Notes: a model not told the origin generated them from the letters alone. 64,000 nt of DNA from Mycocentrospora acerina (GCA_022701365.1 JAKUHH010000177.1:124001-188000); one strand, 5' to 3'; positions 1 to 11,239 are shown, counted from the first letter of the stretch. A program made the numbers and translations.

Positions 1-386
1 TTTAATCCTTTTGCATAGCGTTGCGGGTTTGCATTGTATGCAATTTCTTCGTTTTTTGCAAACACTAGTTGTAGATGACGATACCCTTAGCCCTTTTATA
101 TATACATACGCACACGATTAGACATATTAGGAAGTTGTTGGTTGGCGAATACACTTTATACATTGCCGACTTTTTTATCAGTTTCTCGATATTTATTACA
201 CTGAGCTTCTCCTGAGAATACGGTTGTTTGACTAGATGCTTACTGCGTCAATCTTTGTATCGTACAAATGATTTACATTGTCACAATGTAAAGACACCTT
301 GTACGACTCGATTGACATTATTATACTGCAAGGAAAGTAGGTACACCAGTATGCTTGGTGCTATGTATCTCAGCTGAAGATACTTC

Positions 387-3049
387 TCAAGAAACGAACA
401 ACCAATGAGGTTTCCTTGTCTGCTGTAATATTAGCAACGGTAACGGTTCTTTGTCAGCTGGAGATGGACTGTTATTTGGGGCCAGCCTACCTTGCTCTAT
501 CTCTTGCTGCATAATTGAGAAGTTTTTGTGACACGCAACCGTATCTGGGTGAGAAGAGCCGAGCTGTTGTGTGCGTCCGTCGCATGCTCGTTGATATAGT
601 ACTGTTGCTTCCTCGTACTTGCCCTGATACCGCAGCACTGATGCTAGGTTGTTTACGCTCGTCAGCGTGTCAGGGTGGTGTACTCCTAGCTCCTTCTCTC
701 TTCCTTCTAGCGCTCGCCGGTTCAGAGCCTCTGCGTCCTTGTACTTTCCCTGACACTGCAGCACTAATGCTAGGTTGTTTACGCTCGTCAGCGTGTCAGG
801 GTGGTGCACTCCTAGCTCCTTCTTACTTCCTTCTAGCGCTCTCTGGTTTAGAGCCTCTGCGTCCTTGTACTGGCCCTGATACTGCAGCACTAATGCTAGG
901 TTGCTTACGCTCGTCAGCGTGTCAGGGTGGTGCACTCCTAGCCCCTTCTCTCTTCCTTCTAGCGCTCGCCGGTTCAGAGCCTCTGCGTCCTTGTACTTTC
1001 CCTGATCCTGCAGCACTCCTGCTAGGTTATTCACGCTCATCAGCGTGTCAGGGTGGTGCACTCCTAGCTCCTTCTCTCTCCCTTTTAGCGCTCGTCGGTT
1101 CAGAGCCTCTGCGTCCTTGTACTTTCCCTGATGCTGCAGCACTTCTGCTAGGTTGCCCACGCTCATCAGCGTGTCAGGGTGGTGCACTCCTAGCTCCTTC
1201 TCTCTCCCTTTTAGCGCTCGTCGGTGCAGAGCCTCTGCGTCCTTGTACTGGCCCTGATCCTGCAGCACTAATGCTAGGTTGCTTACGCTCATCAGCGTGT
1301 CAGGGTGGTGCACTCCTAGCTCCTTCTCTCTCCCTTTTAGCGCTCGCCGGTTCAGAGCCTCTGCATCCTTGTACTTTCCCTGATAATGCAGCACAAATGC
1401 TAAGATTGAAACGCTTTCTAGTGTCTCAATATAATCTAACCCTAACACTCTCTCTCTAGCAGTAAGCGCCTTTTTTGCTAAATTGTTTGCAATACTATAA
1501 GTCCCTTTTTCTATTAGGTATTCTGACACATTAGTAAGTAACTTTGCCCATGCCTTTAACAACTTATCAGTAGTTAGTTGTATGTTATAGAGCTTTTCAA
1601 CATGCGGAAGCAGCTGCTGGCACTCTGTCCAATTCTCATAATTCCCAGGAGGGAACTTTCGAGCTACTAGCTCTAAAAACTTGTGTTCCCACTGTTCTGC
1701 ACTGCTACATGACGATAGCCAGACTTGTGTGCAGAACTGTACTAAAGCGTGCATTTCATATGAATTGTTGTTTGCTATTATTCCTACTAGAGAGTAAGCT
1801 TGCAGGACGTCGAGGTCTTCATCAAACGCGCTGTCAGCCTCTTCATCATCCTCTGTGTCTGCTACACCTGCTGCAGTTTTGCTGTAACTTCGCAGTATTG
1901 ACTCTGGGATACCTTGCGGGTTGAAGAAGCTCATTAGCGACAGCAGGTCCGCAGCTGATGGCCTTTTCCGGCGAATCTGCTCAAACGACATCTGCCACGT
2001 CATTACAACTGAGTTTGATGCGCTCGCGTCTCGACGCAGCTCATTAGCATTCCAATTCAGGAGGCTTTTTTGTTTTTTGCTATTCTCTTGGAACTCATTT
2101 AGGTAGCTCGTAATTGTCATGCGCGTACGTTGGCCGATGTATGCAGCAGCCTGGGTAATAGCGAGAGGTATGTAGTCGAGGGCACGCAGCAGATCCACAG
2201 CGGTTTGCTCAATCACCAGGCCCGGGAGCTTGTTGCGAAGGAGCTGCAAGCCTTGGTTCTCGTCCATCGTCAACACCTCTGTTACCTTATTGTAGCCCCC
2301 AACCAGATTGGCTGCCACATCTCTATTCCGGGACGTGATCAAGATCGACCCATTACGGCTCTGAGGGAGGTAAATGGCTAGCGACGTTGGTGGGTCGATA
2401 TGTGTGTCGGGTGGCTGGTGCTCCTGTGGCGGAAAGAAGGTATCGGCATCATCCACATTGTCTACGACCATCATCCATTGTCCGTTTCTTTCGTCGCACA
2501 GCCACTTGCTGACCAGCTGCAAGATGTTCACTTTAGGATCGTGTCGCTCTGGCAGCTCTAGTCTGTCTGCGATATCTCTGTACGCCTCCTCAAAGCGGGC
2601 TCGGGTGCTGCCATGCACCCAGAACACGAACGTCTGCGGGGTCGCATCGCAGATGCTGTGGGCGTATTGGATGGCGAGCTGCGACTTGCTTTGCCTTGTC
2701 AGTACTGTCATATACGCGAATTGAGTGTGTCGGCGTTGACGTACCCTACTCCACCAAGGCCCACCAGTGCTGCCCGAGCGCCTGGTCCCGCGCACTTGTC
2801 TTGCACCCACGCAATGATATCAGGCCGATCGACAAAGTCCGGGTCTTGCGCGAACTGGATGATGGAGAAAGCTTTGACCTTACGTTTTCGTCCTGATGAT
2901 TGTCAGCTACGAGGCAGCTCGTGGTAAGGATGTAGCATACCATCCGCTTGGATGGACCCAAAGTTGAAGTTCATTGTCCCGCCCGGCCCACAGTGCGGAG
3001 CAGGGATTGCAATGTGAGCATCGATGTGCCCGTTGAAGTTGTTAGCCAT
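387..3049 (-). CDS. NB-ARC/TPR NLR (STAND) protein with N-terminal amyloid-like motif
   Basis: Intracellular NLR-type receptor, probably in fungal self/non-self recognition. Model: ATG at 3049, introns 2893-2940 (48 bp) and 2689-2744 (56 bp), stop at 387; 852 aa. Residues 5-30 are a Gly/Asn/Phe-rich segment shared with the C-terminus of the divergent HET gene at 3300. Next comes the linker typical of these proteins (FSIIQFAQDPDFVDR), then the P-loop GLGGVGKS at 81-88, whose GVG|KS codons are split by intron 2, Walker B (WMMVVDNVDD), the SILITSRN motif and a GLPLA-like IPLAI. The C-terminal third holds about seven 42-residue TPRs of kinesin-light-chain type (HPDTL.SV.NLA.VL..QGKYKDAEAL). The NB-ARC/TPR identity is clear. 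The signalling role is inferred from the shared motif and head-to-head position. Confidence 0.88.
590..1440 (-). repeat. 126-bp tandem repeats encoding TPRs of the NLR
   Basis: About seven in-frame 126-bp units encode the 42-residue TPRs. The same landmark recurs exactly every 126 bp, at 661, 787, 913, 1039, 1165 and 1291. Units differ at few positions, mostly in the helix connecting residues (DQGQ, HQGK, YQGK, CQGK). Such homogeneity points to recent gene conversion or unequal exchange, known for repeat domains of fungal NLR incompatibility genes. The pattern also opens a long spurious antisense frame over the array. Confidence 0.9.
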
Positions 3050-3299
3050 TATTTAAGTTAAAAGTTACTTTTGTGTAATATTGTGATAAAGTAGAATGGG
3101 AGTATGGATTGTAGAAGTGTTCTGCAGCTGCGCTTACTTGAAGGATGCCAGGCATAACTCAGCCTCAGTATCCGAGCGCTTAAATGCTCTGTCGTCTACA
3201 TACATCTCCATGATTTTCAAAAGTCATTATACCTATCTTTTGTTTCTGAATAAGAGAGTATCTTACGTGTTGCCTACCTTCTAAGCACGTTTGCCTATT
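3050..3299. promoter_or_regulatory. Shared divergent promoter of the NLR and HET genes
   Basis: The 250 bp between the NLR ATG (3049, minus) and the HET ATG (3300, plus) must hold both 5' ends. It is AT-rich, with TA-rich stretches near 3050-3090, but I see no decisive core element. The shared spacer suggests co-regulation, as for other clustered fungal NLR/effector pairs. Confidence 0.5.
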
Positions 3300-4208
3300 A
3301 TGCGCCTTTTGGAACGCAACCGCGATGGCAACTACAGCCTGACCGAGTTCATCGGCGACAGCATCCCGCGCTATGCCATCTTATCACACACCTGGGGCGA
3401 AGACCACGAAGAAGTCACCTTGGAAGATCTTAGAAAGGGCGCAGGCTCAACGAAAACAGGCTACAAGAAACTCCAGTTCTGCGGAGATCAAGCCGCCAAG
3501 AATGGCCTCCGCTACTTCTGGGTAGACACCTGCTGCATCGATAAGTCGAGCAGCGCAGAGCTTTCCGAGGCGATCAACTCCATGTTCGCTTGGTACCGCG
3601 ATGCTGCTCGATGCTACGTGTATCTGACCGACGTCTCGACCGGCGGAACCACTAGCGGCACGCCTGTCCAACAGCCCTGGAAGCTTGCCTTTCAGCAGAG
3701 CAGATGGTTCACGCGAGGATGGACCCTTCAAGAGCTGATAGCCCCTGTATCGATTGAATTCTTTTCAAGGGAGGGTCATCGGCTTGGTAACAAATACTCG
3801 CTAATGGAAGAGCTCCATGGTATTACCGGGATCAGCGTTGAGGCTCTTCAGGAAAGTCCTCTGGATCAGCTTAGCATCGATGAGCGAATGTCGTGGGTAG
3901 GACAACGCAAGACGAAACGCGAGGAGGATGCAGCATATTCGCTACTGGGAATCTTCGACGTGCATATGCCGCTTATATATGGTGAAGGTCGGAAGAAGGC
4001 GTTTGCTCGGCTCCGGAAAGAGATTAATGTACCTCCAGGAGAAGAGGGTTCCACTCTGCTTCAAAATGAGGCGACAAAAGATGAGAAAAAAGACCAAGTT
4101 ACGAATTCGTACTACGGAGCTGTATTTAACGGGCCTATTTCCGGTCGTAATATAGTCTCAGGAACTAGTGTCATGGGAGGAGGTACAGTCAACTTTGACT
4201 TTAAATGA
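3300..4208 (+). CDS. HET-domain effector with C-terminal amyloid-like motif
   Basis: Intronless, 302 aa. The first ATG of the frame is at 3300 (MRLLERNRDG...); the codons just upstream lack an ATG. Nearly the whole protein is a HET (heterokaryon incompatibility) domain: YAILSHTWG near residue 30, FWVDTCCID near 78, GWTLQELIAP near 140, and PLIYGEGRKKAFARL near 230. After a charged linker the last 27 residues are Gly/Asn/Ser/Val-rich and end in NFDFK. Residues 276-301 align without gaps to residues 5-30 of the divergent NLR. HET domains execute cell death in vegetative incompatibility. A short HET protein ending in a motif shared with a neighbouring NLR fits an NLR-triggered effector. The HET domain is certain; the pairing is inference. 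Confidence 0.9.
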   Translation: MRLLERNRDGNYSLTEFIGDSIPRYAILSHTWGEDHEEVTLEDLRKGAGSTKTGYKKLQFCGDQAAKNGLRYFWVDTCCIDKSSSAELSEAINSMFAWYRDAARCYVYLTDVSTGGTTSGTPVQQPWKLAFQQSRWFTRGWTLQELIAPVSIEFFSREGHRLGNKYSLMEELHGITGISVEALQESPLDQLSIDERMSWVGQRKTKREEDAAYSLLGIFDVHMPLIYGEGRKKAFARLRKEINVPPGEEGSTLLQNEATKDEKKDQVTNSYYGAVFNGPISGRNIVSGTSVMGGGTVNFDFK

Positions 4209-5715
4209 TGACTTCATAGGATGACGCAACGTTAGCTGATGGGAAGGGACTGTATGTGATAACTCGATTAAGCAGTTAGGCAAATTATTATTGACGTACC
4301 ACATTTACCCCATTGAAGTATCATGGTCGATTATTGAGTAGGCTAGTAAATGAAGCTGTGGAGCGGGTGCAAGAAAGCCGTTCGCCATCTACGCGAGGGG
4401 CTGTACAGCATCATAGTCTTTTCTTCTGTCACTGCCAGGTCATGTCGCTCCATATGACGGGGCTCATGTTCCCTTAGGGTCTTGATAAGCTTTTGTAAGC
4501 TAAAGTAACCCCCCATGTCGTCCTTGGGTTCTTTTAGTGCCAAAGAAGACCCCGCACATCCAAAGGTTGAACCAGCTTCGAGAAAAACAGTGGAGAGCTA
4601 CAAGACTCTATACTAAACAACTGGTAGTGCAAGACGGAAAAGTGTCTCCTTTGCTACGAATTTTCTAACGAGAAAACTGTAACATCCTGTCGTACTTTTG
4701 CAAATCCTCTGCATGGAAAAATATATTTTTCCTGGACTACTGCTGAGCTGTGGTGATTTGGTGTGCGGGGAATTTTCATCAGACGTGTAGACCCGGAATA
4801 CAAATACCTTTTGTACAGCCACTACTGTAAGTTGATCATGTGTATACATGTTAACAATTCATAGAGTTGAGGACCGGCCAGGCAAAGGTCCCAAAAGTAC
4901 TGAAATGTTGTAATGAGTTGCCTCTTGCTTAGTCGGGAAAGCCGGGACAAAGCTTTCACCGTCAAGGGAGACCTGAGACGGCCTGAGTTTTGGTAGTAGG
5001 TAATAAATCTATAATTAGAGAAACTATTACAGATGCAAATTTTTTGCCTTTGTATTTTCACATTATTAGTTGATGGTTGAAGCCCGTGGCATTTTCACCT
5101 CTAGAGGCGTGTCTTTGACATCTAATTCTGCTCTTACAATTAACCGAGAAGTCACGTCAACATTAACAGCGTTAGTTCGCGGGGCCTCTGCAGTGTGCTC
5201 TAGACGTTTCTGGCGAATTTGCAAGCCCCTATACTAACAAGCTTTCGCAAAATAGTTTGCTTGATTTGATAGACTTTTGTTCGCAATGAGGTCACTTAAT
5301 ACTATCTCGAACATATCTCCCTACCCTGGGCTTCAGTGCCTGATAGGAGGGATTCCTGAAAGCTAATAGGTCAGAGAAGAATTAGAACAAATGTTTAAAT
5401 ACGCCTAGGGTTGACGGAAACATTGCATAATCTTGGGTGTCAAGCAAGGCTGCAATATCAGCTTTGTCTAAATGAAGGTCATCATTGCCGTAATGATCTA
5501 GACGCTGATATTGTCTGGAACTTCTAATCAAATGTGGGCCTGCTGCTTTCAATTCGATCAGTATGAAAGGGTATACTAGTTCCCTACTAGCCTTAGAGAC
5601 AAGCGAGAGTTGTGCCTGGTAGAAACAAATGATTCATATTTTATGTAAAAGGAATTTAGTCATGGCTGTAAATTTCATTGGATTGTTTTTGTATATAATC
5701 GTGAATAGGCCTCTC
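4209..5715. other. Intergenic, no gene seen
   Basis: AT-rich sequence with only short chance frames. About 4657-4890, the downstream flank of the HET gene, recurs in diverged form at about 13679-13910 next to the decayed HET copy, so it belongs to the same duplicated segment. Confidence 0.6.
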
Positions 5716-6942
5716 ATGGTCGACTCGAGAATTTCTTCAGCACTCGCTTATACAATTTTGAATTCTTATTCTCGACTCTCGTTTCTCATCTTGGCTACTC
5801 CAGTGTTCAGCTAGTTCTCCACGACCTCAAACTTCTTCTGTGTGACTGAATATGATGTGGAGGAAATCGTTCCTATTCCCTCAACAACAAAGACCAAGTC
5901 CACAACGGATACGGTCTACTAAACCGTGGTTGTCTTCCCAACTACCATCAAGACACTAGTGGCTGTTATAATAACGACAAACAAGGATGTGACCATCACA
6001 AACACTTTTGCGACTCCTCAGCAGAAAGATACTATGACGGTGACCACAACACTTCAGTCAACGTCCTCCATAGCCACCACGACAATTGTAATTACAACTA
6101 TGACCCAAGGTAGCGTGACCGCAACTATCCCAGCCCCTGCTGGATATACCCCAATTCTGAGCATAGCTCTCAACAAGAGGACATCGAACAAGAGAGCTGT
6201 CGGTAGTGCCTTTGGCTATGAAGCATACACAAACAACGTCCCTCAAGTTCAAAAGCGAGGGGCCGGCGGTGTTTTGTGCGACTCTGAAACTGGAGAGCCC
6301 TTCATTCCTAACAAACCATTCCCTATTCACATCGCCTGCGGTAAGTTCGTCAAAGTCATCGCTACGAAGTTTATTACGGAGACTGTGCAAAAGACCATTA
6401 CAAAACTCGCACCTGTACCTACATTCACTATTAAAAACACAATCACACACGCTTCACAGACTACCATAGGTCAGGCCCACGCATCTTCTACCGTCACCAA
6501 ATCAGTATCAACAACTTTTCTGACTACACCATCTGCATTCTCAACAAGCACATCAACTGTTTCCGCAACCGTGACAGTATCTTTCGCACCAACCTCAACT
6601 GTATATGCCGCATGTGCTGCAGACAACTTTTTCAGCAAGCGCAACGGCCAACCCGTCGAGGGAAATCTTAAGTTCAATTCGGACAAGGCCAACCCACCTA
6701 CACTGGTCGATGGCGTATCAAACCAGGGGGATTGTTGCAATGCATGCCAGGCACTCGGCACGTGCCTCTTCTTCACTATTTACCACCCTTCAAATACTTG
6801 CTTCATTTCAACCGCATCCGTGTGCTCTCCCGGACAAAATTTAGTCACACTAGATGTTAGTAGGACACTTGACGGTGTCATCTACACTTGGGGTAACGGG
6901 CGGTGTGGCAATAGCGTGCGGGATACAGGGGTCTCTATATAG
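5716..6942 (+). pseudogene. Broken gene for a Ser/Thr-rich secreted protein with Cys-rich C-terminus
   Basis: One frame runs from an ATG at 5716 to the stop at 6942 but is interrupted by TAG at 5812-5814 and TAA at 5920-5922. The start encodes a hydrophobic stretch (LSFLILATPVFS) like a signal peptide core. After the stops comes a long Ser/Thr/Val-rich region, KR/KRG sites that could be Kex2 sites, and a C-terminal Cys-rich region (GDCCNACQ, GTCLFF, NTCFIS, SVCSPG) resembling fungal PAN/apple-like cell-surface modules. No convincing intron removes the stops. Both could come from Gln codons by C-to-T change, as RIP would produce. A sequencing error or an unusual 5' structure is possible; the second stop leaves a 340-codon open stretch with no good early ATG. 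The family is not identified. Confidence 0.5.
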
Positions 6943-7665
6943 ACGAGTTCAGGAGGGTTAGTACACGTAAGCCTGGCGAAAAGTTTGGTTTATTGTCCTG
7001 CGTGCATGTAGGTGAGCTTTGATTGGATGTTTCGTTTCTTGGTGTGGACATCACCACCTCGACCGAGAAGGCAAGAAGGCGAAGGATGTGATCAGAGCAT
7101 GAAGTAGGCTTATCAAAAGTTTGATTATATCCCTGTCGAGAAAGAGAACTGTATCTTTTTTTTTAAACTTGAACTGTAATCACATGAAATAATGTGCAGT
7201 GATAATTATGAGTTCCAAAAGAATTATCTATTAAACCTTTTGCCGTTAACTCTGCTGTATAGTTATTTGCGACTGATCCCAAAGTTGACCCTGAAAAGGC
7301 TAGGTGATTGTTATTCGACCTTTTCAATCGCTATTTTCGACTCAGCCCACGGCGTAAGAAATTCGACTCTTACAAGGAGAGGGTAGCAGAGTGGCAAAGA
7401 TGAACTTCGGGGGTGATCAAATGATAGAGAGTGTAGATTCGACTTTTTAGTGTGTAAAAATGATCTTTTTGGTTCTAGTTACCTGTTAAGTGTTACGTGA
7501 ATGGTTTTCCAAAATCAACCCAAAGTAAAAAATTAAAAAATAGAGAATTTAGAATAGCAGTAAATTCATGTTATGAGAATGACAAATTTGGTCTATCTTC
7601 TCCCAATATCTGAATTTTGAGAATCATCTGTACAAGGAAATCAAGCAAGTAATCTCATGGGGTTA
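6943..7665. other. Intergenic, no gene seen
   Basis: AT-rich spacer between the broken secreted-protein gene and the 3' end of the kinase gene. I see no RNA gene, clear repeat or supported frame. Confidence 0.6.
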
Positions 7666-8858
7666 TCATTGGACATCTTCAAACCAAGGGTGCGCCAATG
7701 CCTCATGAGCAGTCAACCGCCGTCCCGGATCCATGCTCGTCATTCGTTTTACTAGATCCTTGAAGTCTGGCTCAAGCATTTCCCACCGCTCAATTGGCTG
7801 CATGGGTCGATTTTCTTTACCAAATGCTTGCAGTAGCATGGCATACAAGCCAGCCCAAGGGTTGTCTTTAAGATGCTCAAGCAACCCCGTCATTCCTACT
7901 TCGTCGCCGAAATAAGATATCTGGCGTTCGAGCACGACAGCTAATTTATCCTCTCCTTCATTTAGTTCCTCGTCCGATACGGAAAATATTATATGCTTTT
8001 TGATGGCGAAGATGCACTGCAAGAATATGCCGTCAGCTCATGCCACGGATAGTCTAATGACAAAACGTACGACAATCCCAAAGGAGAATATATCTGTCGG
8101 CTTTTGTACTGCACCAGACGCGTGTGCTTCTGGGCTTCGCCACATCCAATTTCCAACCTGTCTTCCAATTATATCGCAGTCAGGCGGTACGTAGGCAGAA
8201 TCTTCTAGATCTGCTACCTGTACCCTATCAACAACAATAGGGCCATCCTTTTTCTGGGTCCATTCGATCATGATGTTATCTGCTTTGATATCTGTATGTA
8301 CGATATCTTTGTCGTGCATTGCTGCAATGCCGCGAAGGGCGTCCTTTAAAATCTGCTTTGTCATGGCGAGTGAAACGTCCCTGTCGGCAAATCCTAGAAG
8401 ATGATCTTTAAAGTAGGTGTATGCAAACATGGATTCATCAGGAATGGTGTCTGCGGATACACGAACGTAGGGAGAGCTGCGAATATCGTTGTACAAAGGC
8501 TTCAGGTACGCATATCTCGTCGCATTAAGCTTTTTCAGTACGTATTTTTGACTATCTGACCTAGATGATCTATTAGCTACCGCATTATATCTTTGAAGAC
8601 ATGGTCATGTTCAAACAACGAGGCTAGATAAACGCGTCCCAGACCGTGCGGCATAGGCTTGTCCTGGAGAATCCGCTCAACCAGATAGCGTCGGCCTGAC
8701 TGCCCCACGACTCGCGTAATAGCAGACATTGTGGCCGCTTGACAAAAGCCTTGAGACTCTGCAAGGTCGAAATTAAAACGTGTAGACTGAGCGTAGAAGA
8801 GATTTAATGAGCACTTGTGAAAGTAACCATGTGGCGAGGCGCGTAGAGAGTGGTCCAT
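7666..8858 (-). CDS. Fungal protein kinase-like protein, atypical catalytic motifs
   Basis: Putative serine/threonine kinase. Proposed start is the ATG at 8858; the open frame above it has none. The last intron, 8017-8070 (54 bp, GTACGT...TTGCAG), is clear and joins FSFGIV to CIFAIKKH. The first intron is unclear. Minimal joining removes only 29 bp (about 8527-8555). A better model uses a donor in the preceding exon (about 68 bp, with a CTAAT branch site) and joins YLAS to QKYVLKKL, putting the VAIK-type lysine in place. The catalytic loop is HTDIKADN instead of HRD, the DFG position reads DLE, and WRSPEAH replaces APE. The C-lobe ends RRLTAHEALAHPWF. It may be a weakly active or pseudo-kinase; the substrate is unknown. 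Confidence 0.65.
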
Positions 8859-10898
8859 GCACGACACGGTAGCTTCTCTCGCATACGTTTTCCACACCTA
8901 ATCACATGCCCTCATATTCACCCTGTTACATATTGTGGATGGACTTGGTACAGCTTGAAGAAGCAATGAGATGAATTAAGATAAATGTCAGAGACGAATT
9001 CTCCAATTGGGCTCGCCATGTTTTTTCCAGATCCTCGGACACATGGAGCCAACTGCGCCCCAACTAACGCTGGATTTCATAATTAGTAACGTACATCCCG
9101 CAAAGTCAGATACCAGGAGTCTAATTCAAAAACGTGTTGATTCCCTGTTCTCTTCTGACCACAGTCACGGATATAGCATAGGCTCACATATCCAAACAAC
9201 ATGCAAGACCCACACGACAGGGCGCGTGAAATTTTTTGGTCTATACATTGGCTTACTGGTAGCTACGCCTCACCAAATCCTTACATATACTGCATCATGT
9301 ACCTCTTTAAGCACCGTCACTTTGGTGGCCAAATTTACCTTAAGTTCGTCGCGCTCCGAAATTATACATTATTGGCTTCAGATCAAACGATTTCAGTTGC
9401 AATTCATAAAATTCAAAATGAAATTTAACCTATTTTCAGAAGACTTGAGCGTTTTTCAATGCACTAGGCGAGTTTATAGTACTTGTATTTTAAGTCTCTA
9501 TCCTCAGAATTTTCTCATCGATAATTTTTTTTTGAAATAACTGTCTTACTAAGAATTATGCTACATTTATGAGATTAAAGATCTTTACGAAATTCTATTT
9601 AAGATGAGAATCTTGTGTGCGTGTAAAATAAGGGTAGTCAGTGATTATCGATAGCATGACCAGACGCCTGATAGATATAAATGAGTGTTCATTAGGCAGT
9701 TCTTCATGCAAGAAGTGACTATCAAATGAATACTCTCAGAATATGAATGAGCACTGTAGTTAACAAGAAGTTCACAATTGGATGAAGAGCACACTGAGTT
9801 TTTAATCTGCTGACTCACCCTCCTCTATTGCCTATCTTACAACAATACTATCGCTCAAAGTAGAGTAATTGCCTTTTATGATCAAAGTACTTGTTACGGA
9901 TACAAGCGGCGCGACGACGAGTCGTTTCTCTTGCGAGACAGATACTCTGTTTGGCTTACCCAATGTTGATCGCTCATACAATCTGTAAACAAGCAAGGTT
10001 TAATTGTAGAGCAAGATGAAACAGAGCTTTCCAACAAATCTGTAAATTAATTATTGTCGAATTACTAGAAATAAATTATGATTCCAATTGGTACAAAACT
10101 ACCTTTATACGGACATAAGCAAAAACTGGGTTGAAAAATACAACTACCCAACAGACAAGCAGGCCAGTAGGCAATGCAGCAGCAAAAAACGCCTCAACTC
10201 CATGCTAAACTAATAGAGACGCGCAAGTAGCCCACCAAACCAGAGAATGCAACACCATGACCAAAAGACCGACCCGAAAATGACTCAGCAGCAAAAAAGA
10301 ACACAAGCCCGAAAATCTACAAACTCGTGTGTAAGTCTTCCTCGGGGCTGGTACCACTAGAGCGCTTGTGTACACTTTCACTGTTTGTAGGTTTAATTTC
10401 GTATATTATGGTTATTTGTCTTTGCCACTAGCTGAGCAGCAATCTGAATTAGAAATTCCGAGTAAATTCTTTTGGCAATTTCTAATGAGGAAAGTCGTAT
10501 ATAGCCTTTGTCTAAGAAATTTTGCGGAACGGATGTATGTCTTACGTGCCAGGTTGCGACGACCTGCGAAGTCGAACCTTAGGAATCGGAGGCCGGGAGC
10601 CTAGCATACCGAGACAACGCATCTTATGCAGCGGCGCTCAGCCAATGTCTCCTGTATGTAACGTTAATCTATTCGTATCGCTTCCGACAACTCAATTAGA
10701 GTGATGGATGTTGCCTCCGGAACGTCGCTCAGATGACAACGCCCTATAAAAGTGGAGGTTATTGCCGCCAAAAGTGATGGGCATTGAAGTTCCCAATTTG
10801 AGAGATGTGCGGTAACCAAAGATTGATGTTAGGCGGCCAGAGTTGTGCTATAAAACATTTCTCATCATGCAAGGCAGCAATAAGCACTACTGCATAAA
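8859..10898. other. Gene-poor, repeat-bearing region
   Basis: AT-rich, with no supported gene. A frame at about 9007-9540 has no start codon at its 5' end and no recognisable domain. The stretch 10152-10320 is a diverged copy of 14596-14768. A segment at about 10670-10715 resembles about 13453-13500, just before the decayed HET copy. Confidence 0.6.
10152..10320. repeat. Dispersed repeat, copy 1
   Basis: It matches 14596-14768 in the same orientation over about 170 bp, with shared blocks such as acaagcaggcc, gtaggcaatgca and accgaccc, plus many substitutions and small indels. This is an old duplicated non-coding or degraded segment. Confidence 0.6.
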
Positions 10899-11216
10899 CT
10901 GGTGTAAAGGAGCACGACTAACCCTAATAAGGCAGGGGCTCTTAATAAATGGTAGAAGCCGGATAGCTTTGGTAAGCATTAAAAACGTGTCTTAGCAAGA
11001 AAAAATGAGTAGTATATGGTAAAGGTTGTAAGGAAAGACTAGTATTTTGCGTTCTCTTAATTTTTATAAAGAAAGGCTTGTTTAATGTGTATAAAACCAA
11101 CTAACATCAAGACGCAGAAACAAGCAGTTAGCGTCATAAGCTAGAGTGAAATCGCTTATCTGATTGGTTAAGAGCTCCTGCCTCATTAGGGTTAGTCGCG
11201 CTATTTTTTACACCAG
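10899..11216. mobile_element. MITE-like element with about 47-bp terminal inverted repeats
   Basis: The left end (10899-10945) begins ctggtgtaaa and contains cgactaaccctaat. The right end (11168-11216) is its inverse, with cattagggttagtcgcg and ending tttacaccag. The two arms match at roughly 40 of 47 positions. The element is 318 bp with an AT-rich interior and no coding capacity. I could not see a convincing target-site duplication. The arms include a telomere-like core (CTAACCCTAA), which may be coincidence. Confidence 0.6.
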
Positions 11217-11239
11217 CTTGTGCGGTATATGTCCGGCCA

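Noticed and set aside
515..1459. 314-codon plus-strand frame with repeats
   Set aside because: Exact antisense of the NLR TPR array; the open frame follows from the repeated codon pattern, and the protein has no family resemblance.
9007..9540. 177-codon plus-strand frame
   Set aside because: No ATG at its 5' end, no domain, AT-rich repeat-bearing context; likely chance.
10915..10930. Telomeric repeat tract
   Set aside because: Only about two units of CTAACC-like sequence occur, as part of the inverted-repeat arms.
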